Of a stretch of DNA of 64,000 nt, positions 7,567 through 15,523 are shown one piece after another. Origin of the DNA: Thalassobellus sediminis (lineage in GTDB: Bacteria; Bacteroidota; Bacteroidia; Flavobacteriales; Flavobacteriaceae); NCBI RefSeq assembly GCF_044386045.1, contig NZ_JBISCD010000038.1, positions 1 to 64,000 of the forward strand, written 5' to 3'. How positions within the stretch are numbered: position 1 is the first letter of the stretch; each line of letters opens with the position of its first letter. The position numbers and the translations under genes are program-made. The notes beneath the pieces are model-generated. The model did not search any database. It saw only the letters and a list, made by a program, of their open reading frames with translations, and was not told the origin of the DNA.

Positions 7567-8520
7567 TTATCCTTTATAGACTCCCATTTGTGTGTATTTT
7601 TCCATACGCTGAGATACTAAATCTTTTGGTGATAAGTTTTTAAGTTCATCAAAATATTTAGTTATGGCATTACTTACAGATAAAAATGTTTTTTCTCTAT
7701 CTCTATGTGCTCCTCCTAGAGGTTCTTTTATAATTTCATCAACTAGTTTAAGCTTCTTCATATCTGGAGCAGTTAATTTTAAAGCTTCAGCAGCTTGTTC
7801 TTTATATTCCCAACTACGCCATAATATTGACGAACATGATTCTGGAGAAATAACAGAATACCAAGTATTCTCTAACATTAATACTTTATCTCCAACACCT
7901 ATTCCTAAAGCCCCACCTGAAGCTCCTTCACCAACAACTATAGTAATAATAGGCACTTTTAATCGAGCCATCTCTAAAATATTTCTAGCAATAGCTTCTC
8001 CTTGTCCGCGTTCTTCAGCCTCTAATCCTGGATAAGCTCCTGGAGTATCTAAAAATGTTATAACAGGAATTCCAAATTTTTCGGCCGACTTCATTAATCG
8101 TAATGCTTTACGGTAGCCTTCTGGGTTAGCCATTCCAAAATTTCTGTATTGGCGAGTTTTTGTATTATAACCTTTTTGCTGACCAATAAACATGTAGCTT
8201 TGGTCTCCTATTTTACCTAAACCACCAATCATGGCTTTGTCGTCTTTAAAGCTTCTATCACCGTGCAATTCTAAAAACGAATCTCCACAAATTGCTTTAA
8301 TATAATCTAAAGTATATGGTCTTTCTGGATGGCGAGACATTTGTACTCGCTGCCAAGGTGTTAGATTTTTATAAATATCTTTTTGAGCTTCTTTAAGCTT
8401 TTTAGCTATTTGAGTACATGTTTCTGTTACATCTACTTCACTCTCTTCCCCTATAATTCTACATTTTTGAAGTTGATCTTCAAGTTCTTTTATAGGGAGT
8501 TCAAATTCTAAGTATTCCAT
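7567..8520 (-). CDS. accA: Acetyl-CoA carboxylase carboxyltransferase, alpha subunit
   Basis: With AccD it transfers the carboxyl group from carboxybiotin to acetyl-CoA, the first step of fatty acid synthesis. 317 residues, the normal length. Typical segments are the N-terminal ELPIKELEDQL, RHPERPYTLDYI, ELHGDRSF, GYNTK, and the crotonase-fold core PVITFLDTPGAYPGLEAEERGQ (oxyanion region) with VGEGASGGALGIG. It has its own promoter and terminator and stands alone. Confidence 0.97.
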   Translation of the reverse strand: MEYLEFELPIKELEDQLQKCRIIGEESEVDVTETCTQIAKKLKEAQKDIYKNLTPWQRVQMSRHPERPYTLDYIKAICGDSFLELHGDRSFKDDKAMIGGLGKIGDQSYMFIGQQKGYNTKTRQYRNFGMANPEGYRKALRLMKSAEKFGIPVITFLDTPGAYPGLEAEERGQGEAIARNILEMARLKVPIITIVVGEGASGGALGIGVGDKVLMLENTWYSVISPESCSSILWRSWEYKEQAAEALKLTAPDMKKLKLVDEIIKEPLGGAHRDREKTFLSVSNAITKYFDELKNLSPKDLVSQRMEKYTQMGVYKG

Positions 8521-8560
8521 AAGAATCTCGTTTTGCTATTTAAATCATTTGGTTAGTCTA

Positions 8561-8568
8561 CAAATATA
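8561..8568 (-). promoter_or_regulatory. accA promoter -7 element
   Basis: The minus strand reads TATATTTG, matching TAnnTTTG, 40 bases before the accA start codon. The -33 TTG is not obvious. Confidence 0.45.
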
Positions 8569-8591
8569 AAAACTTTAATTTTGATACACAG

Positions 8592-9488
8592 CTAAGATTC
8601 TTTTCTTTTTCTAATACTACTATTTTTTATCAAACCATTTAATAAAACAGTAGCAATAATTATAGTTGCACCGTAGTAAAAATATGTACTCATTTTTTCT
8701 TTTTCGGGAAATAAAATAAGTGCCATGATAATGCCATATATAGGCTCCAAATTATATGTTAAAACTACTGTGTATGGACTAATTAACTTCATAACATATA
8801 CGGAAGCAATAAAAGCGTAAGCTGTACAAACAGATGCTAAAATAAAAAGATAAACAAAATCTAATTGGATTAAATTGAAGAATTCTACTGAAAAACCTTC
8901 ACCAAAAAAAATAATATATAAGGAGATAAAAAAGACACCACTTAAGAACTCATAAAACGAAATAATAGTTGCTGTATGCTGTTTTAAAAACTTACCGTTT
9001 AACACTGCAAATAATGATGAAAAAAAAGCTGATGATATTCCTAAAATAATACCTGTTAGATATTTAATTTCACTTTGGGTTATTATAAATACGCCAATAA
9101 CGACTATAATTCCGAAAACAATTTCATACTTAATAATAGATCGTTTAAAAATAATAGGCTCTATTAAAGATGCAAAAAAAGCTCCTGTAGAAAACATAGC
9201 CAAAGCTATAGATATATTGGCTTCTTTTATTGATGCAAAAAAGGTAATCCAATGCAAAGCAATAATTATTCCTGCAATAGATAGCCTAAGAAGTGATTTT
9301 AAATTTATCTTTAATTTAATCTTTGCTATTTTAATGTAAACGAACATTAAAATAGCAGCTATAACCATTCTAAACCAAACTAAAGGGATAGCTTCAATAG
9401 TAATAAGATCTCCTAAAATAGCTGTAAACCCAGCGATGAAAACTAGAAAATGTAAATGGAAATAATTTTTAAGTTTAGCGTTTTGCAT
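8592..9488 (-). CDS. EamA/DMT-family inner-membrane transporter
   Basis: 298 residues, almost entirely hydrophobic, with about ten transmembrane segments in two five-helix halves, the layout of drug/metabolite transporters of the EamA (RhaT-like) family. The ligand cannot be predicted. Its start overlaps the end of the LptG-family gene by 14 bases, so it is the third gene of a tgt-lptG-eamA transcript. The C-terminal tail KNSSIRKRKES is positively charged and probably cytoplasmic. Confidence 0.88.
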   Translation of the reverse strand: MQNAKLKNYFHLHFLVFIAGFTAILGDLITIEAIPLVWFRMVIAAILMFVYIKIAKIKLKINLKSLLRLSIAGIIIALHWITFFASIKEANISIALAMFSTGAFFASLIEPIIFKRSIIKYEIVFGIIVVIGVFIITQSEIKYLTGIILGISSAFFSSLFAVLNGKFLKQHTATIISFYEFLSGVFFISLYIIFFGEGFSVEFFNLIQLDFVYLFILASVCTAYAFIASVYVMKLISPYTVVLTYNLEPIYGIIMALILFPEKEKMSTYFYYGATIIIATVLLNGLIKNSSIRKRKES

Positions 9489-10551
9489 TATATAGAAGGT
9501 ATGCAGCTAAAATACCAAAAAGAACATTAGGAAACCAGACTGCCACCAAAGGAGAAAAATCAGACTGTTCTGCCATAACTCCAAAAATCTTATCGAAAAA
9601 CACAAAAACCATAGCTATACAAATACCAACAGCCAAATTAACCCCCATACCTCCTCGCCTTTTCATAGAAGAAACAGCAACTGCTATAATAGTCAAAATA
9701 AATACGGATGCAGGTAAACTCCACTTTCTATATAAAACTAATTGAAAACGACCAACATTAGGCGAACCACTCGCTTTTTCTTTTTCAATAAATCGCTTTA
9801 AATCGCCATAAGTTTTGGTTTCAGCAGCATATTCTTCGGGTATCAAATCATTAACCTGAAAAGCGAAAAGTGTATCTTTTGATCTAATAATTTCTAATTT
9901 GTCTTCTCTTTCTCCAATATTTCTTTTAAAATAATTGGTTAACTTATAAGTTGTATCTGCTTCAACATACTTAATTGTACTTGCTGAAATTTTATATTTT
10001 AACTCGTTACCATCAAAATGCTCTAATGTAAAATTATATCCAATATTATTTTTATCATCAAAACTGCTAACATATACAATTTCGTTATCATTTATTTGCT
10101 TAAAAACATTGTTCTTAACCACAGGACTTCTGCCTTTTTTAAAATATTTAAAACTAAAATCGTTAAAGCCCTGACTAGCTTGTGGTGCCAAAAATAAACC
10201 AAGAAAAATAGCTAATATGGCTACAATTAAAGCCCCTATTAAATAAGGTCTTAAAAACCGAGTAAAAGATACTCCAGAACTTAAAAAAGCAATAATTTCA
10301 GTATTATTAGCTAATTTTGAAGTGAACCAAATTACAGATAAAAATAAAAACAATGGAAATAATAAGTGTGCAAAGTAGATTGTAAAATCCAAAAGATACC
10401 AAAGCACTTCATTTAATGGTACATCTTGCTCAAGAATTTTACCAATTTTTTCTGCTAAATGTACTGTTATCCCAATAGGAATAAATAGCAAAAGCATCAT
10501 AGCAAATGTGAATAAATAACGCTTTAATATGTACCAATCTAGTATCTTCAC
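9475..10551 (-). CDS. LptF/LptG-family permease of lipopolysaccharide export
   Basis: 358 residues, YjgP/YjgQ family, the inner-membrane permease of the ABC complex that extracts LPS and feeds it to the Lpt bridge. It starts MKILDWYILKRYLFTF, a typical opening. Three transmembrane segments (about 12-120) are followed by a periplasmic beta-jellyroll (about 135-265) and three more membrane segments at the end. Whether it is LptG or LptF cannot be decided from one copy, though LptG is the usual call for the form beside tgt in Flavobacteriia. It begins directly after the tgt stop. Confidence 0.9.
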   Translation of the reverse strand: MKILDWYILKRYLFTFAMMLLLFIPIGITVHLAEKIGKILEQDVPLNEVLWYLLDFTIYFAHLLFPLFLFLSVIWFTSKLANNTEIIAFLSSGVSFTRFLRPYLIGALIVAILAIFLGLFLAPQASQGFNDFSFKYFKKGRSPVVKNNVFKQINDNEIVYVSSFDDKNNIGYNFTLEHFDGNELKYKISASTIKYVEADTTYKLTNYFKRNIGEREDKLEIIRSKDTLFAFQVNDLIPEEYAAETKTYGDLKRFIEKEKASGSPNVGRFQLVLYRKWSLPASVFILTIIAVAVSSMKRRGGMGVNLAVGICIAMVFVFFDKIFGVMAEQSDFSPLVAVWFPNVLFGILAAYLLYNAKR

Positions 10552-11682
10552 CTATAATCTGTTATTCATTTGTTTTACCATTTTCTCTTTCCAAACATAA
10601 AAATCTCCTGCTAATATATGTTTTCTTGCTTCTCTAACCAACCATAAATAAAAACCTAAATTATGTATAGTTGCTATTTGTTTACCTAACAATTCATTAA
10701 CGGTAAACAAATGTCTTAAATAAGCTTTACTATACTCGGTATCTACAAATGTAATACCCATTTCATCTATAGGTGAAAAATCTTCGGCCCATTTTAAATT
10801 TTTAATATTTATAGAACCATAAGCCGTAAACAACATGCCGTTTCTTGCATTACGAGTTGGCATAACACAATCAAACATATCTACACCTAACGCAATATTT
10901 TCTAAAATATTGATTGGTGTTCCAACTCCCATTAAATATCTTGGTTTATCTTCTGGTAAAATACTACAAACTACATCTGTCATAGCATACATTTCTTCTG
11001 CAGGTTCTCCAACCGATAATCCACCAATAGCATTCCCTACAGCTCCAGCATTTGCAATATATTCTGCAGATTGCTTTCTCAAGTCTTTATAAGTACTACC
11101 CTGTACTATTGGGAAAAAAGCTTGATTATAATCATATTTTAAAGGTGTTTTCTCTAAATGATTGATGCATCTATCTAACCAACGATGCGTCATATGCATC
11201 GATCGTTTTGCATAATTATAATCACATGGGTATGGTGTACATTCATCAAAAGCCATAATAATATCGGCACCTATAGTTCTTTGAATTTCCATTACATTTT
11301 CTGGTGTAAACGTATGGTAACTACCATCTATATGCGATTTAAAACGAACGCCTTCTTCTTTTATTTTTCTATTATCTGAAAGTGAATATACTTGATAACC
11401 TCCAGAATCTGTTAGAATATTTCTATCCCAATTCATGAATTTATGCAAGCCACCTGCTTTTTCAAGAACCTTAGTTTGTGGTCTTAGATATAAATGATAG
11501 GTGTTTCCTAAAATTATATCTGGATTTATATCATCTTTCAACTCACGCTGATGCACTCCTTTTACAGTAGCTACTGTACCAACAGGCATAAATATTGGGG
11601 TTTCTATAATACCATGGTCTGTAGTTATTTTTCCGGCTCTTGCTTTACTTTGAGGATCTTTAGCTTTTAATTCGAATTTCAT
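10552..11682 (-). CDS. tgt: tRNA-guanine transglycosylase
   Basis: Exchanges guanine-34 for preQ1 in tRNAs with GUN anticodons, on the path to queuosine. 376 residues from the ATG at 11682; the longer frame from 11733 overlaps the promoter and is not favoured. Catalytic motifs are present: DSGGYQVYSLS (general acid/base Asp) and GVDMFDCVMPTRNARNG (nucleophile Asp). The zinc loop is odd: where the family has CxCxxC this protein reads MGITFVDTEYSKAYLRHLF, with no cysteine, although the later His of IHNLGFY is kept. It leads the tgt-lptG-eamA operon. Confidence 0.96.
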   Translation of the reverse strand: MKFELKAKDPQSKARAGKITTDHGIIETPIFMPVGTVATVKGVHQRELKDDINPDIILGNTYHLYLRPQTKVLEKAGGLHKFMNWDRNILTDSGGYQVYSLSDNRKIKEEGVRFKSHIDGSYHTFTPENVMEIQRTIGADIIMAFDECTPYPCDYNYAKRSMHMTHRWLDRCINHLEKTPLKYDYNQAFFPIVQGSTYKDLRKQSAEYIANAGAVGNAIGGLSVGEPAEEMYAMTDVVCSILPEDKPRYLMGVGTPINILENIALGVDMFDCVMPTRNARNGMLFTAYGSINIKNLKWAEDFSPIDEMGITFVDTEYSKAYLRHLFTVNELLGKQIATIHNLGFYLWLVREARKHILAGDFYVWKEKMVKQMNNRL

Positions 11683-11703
11683 CTGTATCAACGTATAAGT
11701 TGG

Positions 11704-11711
11704 CAAAGATA
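11704..11711 (-). promoter_or_regulatory. tgt promoter -7 element
   Basis: The minus strand reads TATCTTTG, a full TAnnTTTG match, 21 bases before the tgt ATG at 11682. This supports that ATG over the upstream frame. Confidence 0.55.
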
Positions 11712-11807
11712 AATAACTAAAAACCGATATCAATATTAATAAAAAGGAAATAATTTTTGTTTGGCAACGTTTTTGATATAGTTAATAAAATCTTAAAACG
11801 AACATTT

Positions 11808-12443
11808 ATGAACAATTTAAAAAAATTCCAAAGTCACTTTAGAATCAAAAGTGCTTTAGGCAAGAATCTATTTTTTATTTTAATGATTGCCATATGTATC
11901 CCTACTGCTACAATGGCTCAAACTGCTAATGGTATTGGATTTAAAGCTGGATTAAATTACAATGCTAACGGTGATTATTTTCAATCTATTAGTACAAATG
12001 CCCAAAACCCTGATAGGAATGTTGGCTACCATTTTGGTTTATTTGGAAAAATAGGTAAAGAAATATACTTTAAACCAGAGCTTGTCTACACAAGTACTAA
12101 AAGTGATTATGAAGATGATAGTTTTAAAATGCAAAAAGTAGATGCGCCTTTATTAGTAGGAATAAAAGTTTTAGGTCCTATTAGTGTTTTTGGTGGGCCA
12201 TCATTTCAATACATACTAGATTCTGAATTTGACGGTGTTGCTATTAATGATATTGAAAATGATTTTTCAGTAGGTTTAAACTTCGGAATTGGATTAAATC
12301 TGAATAAAATTGGTATTGATCTAAGGTATGAGAGAGGTTTTAGCAAAAACGAAGCTTCTTTTTTAAACAATAATAATATTAATACTAGTAGACTTGATAC
12401 ACGCCCTGATCAATTAATAGTAAGTTTATCTTTGATTTTATAA
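11808..12443 (+). CDS. Outer-membrane beta-barrel protein (PorT/OMP_b-brl family)
   Basis: 211 residues from the ATG at 11808. The start has a basic stretch (NNLKKFQSHFRIK), a hydrophobic core and a signal-peptidase-like TMAQ. The mature part shows alternating short amphipathic strands (GIGFKAGLNYN, YHFGLFGKIG, IYFKPELVYTS, PLLVGIKVLG, FGGPSFQYIL, VGLNFGIGLNL, IGIDLRYERGF) and ends LIVSLSLIL, an outer-membrane barrel pattern of about eight strands. Specific function unknown. It is convergent with the FKBP gene, sharing the palindromic terminator. Confidence 0.82.
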   Translation: MNNLKKFQSHFRIKSALGKNLFFILMIAICIPTATMAQTANGIGFKAGLNYNANGDYFQSISTNAQNPDRNVGYHFGLFGKIGKEIYFKPELVYTSTKSDYEDDSFKMQKVDAPLLVGIKVLGPISVFGGPSFQYILDSEFDGVAINDIENDFSVGLNFGIGLNLNKIGIDLRYERGFSKNEASFLNNNNINTSRLDTRPDQLIVSLSLIL

Positions 12444-12451
12444 ACAAAATC

Positions 12452-12509
12452 TAAAATTCACAAAACAAAAAACCTCGCAATTGCGAGGTTTTTTGTTTTG
12501 TGAATTTTA
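12452..12509. terminator. 58-bp perfect palindrome, bidirectional terminator
   Basis: Arms 12452-12480 and 12481-12509 are exact reverse complements, 29 bp each with no spacer. The GC-rich core CCTCGCAATTGCGAGG is flanked by A-run and T-run, so it ends both the barrel gene and the convergent FKBP gene. The outer 13 bp extend the stem well beyond ordinary terminators. Confidence 0.93.
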
Positions 12510-12517
12510 TAGTTATA

Positions 12518-13447
12518 CTACTTAGATACTGCATCATCAGTATCTAAAAAGTTAGGAGTACCATCTCCATCTGTATCATCATTTGTAGGATCTCCATCAT
12601 TATTAATATCTTCATTTATTGTAAGTACACCATCTCCATCATCATCTGAATCGGCATAATTTGGTGTACTATCACCATCTGTGTCGTCATCGGCTAATTG
12701 ATCTAAATTAATAAGTTCTCCATTTCCATTTAAATCTTCTAAATATGATGGAACTCCATCGCCGTCATGATCATTTTCTGCCATCTGTAACAATTCAAAC
12801 TTAAAATTTATTGGAGAATATGCTGGAATTCCTGTTGTTGCATTAGAGAAATAAGCCAATCCAGAAGGCACAAACATAACACCTATACCATAATTCATAT
12901 AATTTACAATTCCACCTGTACCATCCTCAAATGATTCTGTAGTATTAAACTCAGTTAAAACTTTTCTCCATGCAGGAATTAAAGACGTTAAATCGAAATC
13001 TACTGGTGTAACTGCACTATCAAAAACTGAATGATCTAATAAAAAACCCTCATATCTAACTCGAACTAAATCAGCAAAGTTAGGAGATTCTGTTCCACCA
13101 CCTTGATTCAATCTTAAAATATAAATTTTATAATCTGTATCAGCAAAATTTACAATTTTTGTTTCAACTGCATCTTTTAAAACAGTATTACCATCCGGCA
13201 CAGCTCCTGCACCAAATTCAGTAATAACTATATCTTCAATACTAGGATTTTCATTAGATTCAAATTCACTAGAATTATAATAATGTGTTTCTAAATATTC
13301 AATTAAAGTAGCATCATCAGTTATTTGCTGCTCTGCTCTATCTCGCACTTCAATAACTATAACATCTGTACTATCATCATCTTTATTACATGAGACAAAA
13401 CCAACTAGTAGCATTAAAACTAACAAAGTTATTTTTTTAATTTCCAT
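12518..13447 (-). CDS. Surface lipoprotein, FKBP-type peptidyl-prolyl isomerase with calcium-binding tail
   Basis: 309 residues. Signal II with lipobox ending at C20, followed by NKDDD, which resembles the Bacteroidota export signal for surface lipoproteins. The FKBP domain (about 120-245) shows VRVRYEGFLLDHSVFDS, LIPAWRKVL, MFVPSGLAYF and a final PINFKFELLQ strand. The last 60 residues are Asp-rich DxDGDG thrombospondin type 3-like repeats that should bind calcium. It probably assists folding of exported proteins at the surface. Related FKBP lipoproteins occur among gliding proteins (GldI), but identity with them is not shown. Confidence 0.87.
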   Translation of the reverse strand: MEIKKITLLVLMLLVGFVSCNKDDDSTDVIVIEVRDRAEQQITDDATLIEYLETHYYNSSEFESNENPSIEDIVITEFGAGAVPDGNTVLKDAVETKIVNFADTDYKIYILRLNQGGGTESPNFADLVRVRYEGFLLDHSVFDSAVTPVDFDLTSLIPAWRKVLTEFNTTESFEDGTGGIVNYMNYGIGVMFVPSGLAYFSNATTGIPAYSPINFKFELLQMAENDHDGDGVPSYLEDLNGNGELINLDQLADDDTDGDSTPNYADSDDDGDGVLTINEDINNDGDPTNDDTDGDGTPNFLDTDDAVSK

Positions 13448-13550
13448 ATACTTCTTCTTAACTTTTTATTTTATTTAAAATAACACTGTTAAATAACTAC
13501 TCTCTTATAAGTAATTACATTTGTATTAATGATAATTTTACTTTAATCCT

Positions 13551-13558
13551 TATTTTTG
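13551..13558 (+). promoter_or_regulatory. Candidate -7 element for the S4 gene
   Basis: TATTTTTG matches TAnnTTTG 66 bases before the ATG at 13625. A second candidate, TACATTTG, lies at 13516-13523. The choice between them is open. Confidence 0.35.
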
Positions 13559-13624
13559 AGGCGCAAGATACAATTTTAATGTAATCTTGCACAACAACAT
13601 TAACGTAGTTTTCACAATAATTAT

Positions 13625-13996
13625 ATGCGTATAGATAAGTATTTATGGTGTGTTAGATATTACAAAACTAGAACACTTGCTACAACTGCCTGTAAAAAAG
13701 GACAGGTTAGAGTAAATAACGACATTGTAAAACCTAGTAGAGAAGTTTTTGCCCAAGACATTATTGGATTAAGGAAAAACCAGATAAACTATAGTTTAAC
13801 GGTTAATGATATTCCAGAAAGTAGAATTGGTGCCAAATTAGTTGACCTTTACAGAACAGATACTACACCTAAAGAACAGTTTGATGCTCAAGAGCTTTTA
13901 AAATACTCTAAAGATTATTACCGAAAAAAGGGCGTTGGTAGACCAACAAAAAAAGATAGAAGAGATATTGATGATTTTACTGATGAAAATGAGTAA
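13625..13996 (+). CDS. S4-domain RNA-binding protein (Hsp15 family)
   Basis: 123 residues. The N-terminal S4 fold (about 1-60) reads MRIDKYLWCVRYYKTRTLAT and KKGQVRVNNDIVKPSREV, as in E. coli Hsp15 (HslR), which binds stalled 50S subunits carrying nascent chains. The C-terminal part is basic (YYRKKGVGRPTKKDRRD) with a final acidic tail. The role in ribosome rescue is inferred from the family. It is followed 38 bases later by a phosphoribosyltransferase gene on the same strand. Confidence 0.88.
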   Translation: MRIDKYLWCVRYYKTRTLATTACKKGQVRVNNDIVKPSREVFAQDIIGLRKNQINYSLTVNDIPESRIGAKLVDLYRTDTTPKEQFDAQELLKYSKDYYRKKGVGRPTKKDRRDIDDFTDENE

Positions 13997-14034
13997 TTTT
14001 ATGCTTTAAATAAAATCATAAGCTAGTATATGTT

Positions 14035-14529
14035 ATGAATAATGTGATATTAAACCATAGTGAAATAAACCATAAAATTCGACGCATAGCTTTTCAGATA
14101 TATGAAAGTAATGTATATGAAGAAGAAATAATTTTAGCAGGTATAGATAGTAATGGTTACATACTTGCAAAAAAACTAAAAACAGTTTTACAAAAAATAT
14201 CAGACATTAAACCCATACTTTGTAAAGTTGTAATCGATAAAAAAAACCCCTCACAAACAATTAAAACATCAATAAAGGCTGAAGAATATAAAAATAAATC
14301 TTTAGTTTTAGTTGATGATGTTTTAAACTCGGGCACCACTTTAATATATGGTGTAAAACACTTTTTAGATGTACCACTTAAACAATTTAAAACAGCTGTT
14401 TTAGTAAATAGAAATCATAAAAAATACCCTGTTAAAGCAGATTTTAAAGGCATTTCATTATCTACTTCTTTACATGAACATGTAGAAGTTGTTCTTGTAG
14501 GAAAAGTTTATGAAGTAATTTTAGAATAA
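14035..14529 (+). CDS. Phosphoribosyltransferase family protein
   Basis: 164 residues with the PRPP-binding loop VLVDDVLNSGTT (about 98-109) of type I phosphoribosyltransferases. The overall form resembles PyrR/hypoxanthine-type enzymes, but the base specificity cannot be read from the sequence. It probably shares a transcript with the S4 gene. The 3' end overlaps the convergent aroK by 9 bases. Confidence 0.85.
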   Translation: MNNVILNHSEINHKIRRIAFQIYESNVYEEEIILAGIDSNGYILAKKLKTVLQKISDIKPILCKVVIDKKNPSQTIKTSIKAEEYKNKSLVLVDDVLNSGTTLIYGVKHFLDVPLKQFKTAVLVNRNHKKYPVKADFKGISLSTSLHEHVEVVLVGKVYEVILE

Positions 14530-15042
14530 TTGCAACTTCAATTCTTCAACAATTTTATTTTTCGATTTACCATCTATACTTATAGTTAATTCTGCTTGAC
14601 TATAATACGGTGACCGCTCAAATAAATGCTTACCAATAAATTCGGCTAAAGCTTCTTCTGTTTCTATATGAGCTATTAAAGGGCGCTTTGCTTTCTTTTT
14701 TATTAGCTTTTTTACTAATTTAGGTATAGACGCTTTTAAATAAACACTCTTCAAATTTTTAGCATTTAATATGGTTTCCATATTATTACCAAAACAAGGT
14801 GTACCTCCGCCTACAGATAATATTATATCATTTTTAGTATTTAAAATTTCTTGCAAATAAAATGATTCTTGCTTTCTAAAATATATTTCCCCTTTATTTT
14901 TAAATACATCTGAAACAGTCATTTTTTCTATTTCTTCAATATAATCATCTAAATCAACAAACTTATAGTTTAACTTTTTAGCCAACATCTTTCCTAAAGT
15001 TGACTTTCCAGAAGCCATATATCCAATTAAAACTACTATCAT
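14521..15042 (-). CDS. aroK: Shikimate kinase
   Basis: Phosphorylates shikimate at O3 in the route to chorismate. 173 residues. Walker A GYMASGKST is at 7-15, the shikimate-binding DLDDYIEE follows at about 31-38, then FRKQE and the SVGGGTPCF loop, and the lid with KKKAKRPLI. All key residues are present. It overlaps the convergent phosphoribosyltransferase gene at the 3' end. Confidence 0.96.
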   Translation of the reverse strand: MIVVLIGYMASGKSTLGKMLAKKLNYKFVDLDDYIEEIEKMTVSDVFKNKGEIYFRKQESFYLQEILNTKNDIILSVGGGTPCFGNNMETILNAKNLKSVYLKASIPKLVKKLIKKKAKRPLIAHIETEEALAEFIGKHLFERSPYYSQAELTISIDGKSKNKIVEELKLQLF

Positions 15043-15118
15043 TTTTATGTTACAAATTGATTATTAAAAACATACGTTTAAGTAGTGCAAAAAAACAAAA
15101 AATTATTTAAAAAAAGCC

Positions 15119-15148
15119 TTGTTTAATTGAAAATAGGTTTTATATTTG
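15119..15148 (+). promoter_or_regulatory. tRNA-Lys promoter (TTG / TATATTTG)
   Basis: TTG at 15119-15121 and TATATTTG at 15141-15148 with a 19-base gap, a textbook Bacteroidota promoter, 35 bases before the tRNA. Confidence 0.7.
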
Positions 15149-15183
15149 CACCCGCTAACAGGGATGTATGTTAGTACTGAAAT

Positions 15184-15256
15184 GACCTGGTAGCTCAGTT
15201 GGTAGAGCATCTCCCTTTTAAGGAGAGGGTCCTGGGTTCGAGCCCCAGCCCGGTCA
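15184..15256 (+). tRNA. tRNA-Lys (anticodon TTT)
   Basis: A complete cloverleaf: D-stem GCTC/GAGC, anticodon stem TCTCC/GGAGA with loop CTTTTAA, variable GGGTC, T-stem CTGGG/CCCAG with TTCGAGC. The acceptor GACCTGG / CCCGGTC has a mismatch: T at position 5 faces C at 68. The discriminator is A and the CCA end is not encoded. Confidence 0.96.
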
Positions 15257-15257
15257 C

Positions 15258-15291
15258 AAAAAAAGTTAAGCTTTATTGCTTAACTTTTTTT
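15258..15291 (+). terminator. Terminator-like hairpin between the two tRNAs
   Basis: AAAAAAGTTAAGC and GCTTAACTTTTTT pair around TTTATT, followed by more T. It starts directly after tRNA-Lys and ends 22 bases before tRNA-Leu. Confidence 0.85.
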
Positions 15292-15313
15292 ATTTTTAAT
15301 CACTTCATATAAT

Positions 15314-15398
15314 GCGCACGTGGCGGAATTGGTAGACGCGCTGGCTTGAGGGGCCAGTATCCGTTTAGGATGTGGAAGTTCGAATCTTCTCGTGCGCA
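15314..15398 (+). tRNA. tRNA-Leu (anticodon GAG)
   Basis: Acceptor GCGCACG / CGTGCGC pairs fully. The anticodon stem CTGGC/GCCAG encloses loop TTGAGGG. A long class II variable arm and a T-arm with loop TTCGAAT are present. The discriminator is A, with no encoded CCA. No separate promoter is visible in the 22 bases after the preceding hairpin. Confidence 0.96.
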
Positions 15399-15469
15399 CT
15401 ATAAAAATTTATATTTCACCTATTTTTCCTATATTTTTTTTCACAAAAAATAAAATAATTAATAGCTTT

Positions 15470-15502
15470 TTGTAGTATATTAAATTAATTATGTTAATTT
15501 TG
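15470..15502 (+). promoter_or_regulatory. Promoter of the CarH-like regulator
   Basis: TTG at 15470-15472 and TAATTTTG at 15495-15502, 22 bases apart. The -7 element overlaps the ATG at 15491, which argues that the true start is the GTG at 15524. The sequence TTGTTTAA at 15500-15507 repeats one half of the crtI operator palindrome. Confidence 0.5.
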
Positions 15503-15523
15503 TTTAAAGAAAAAACCAAAATA

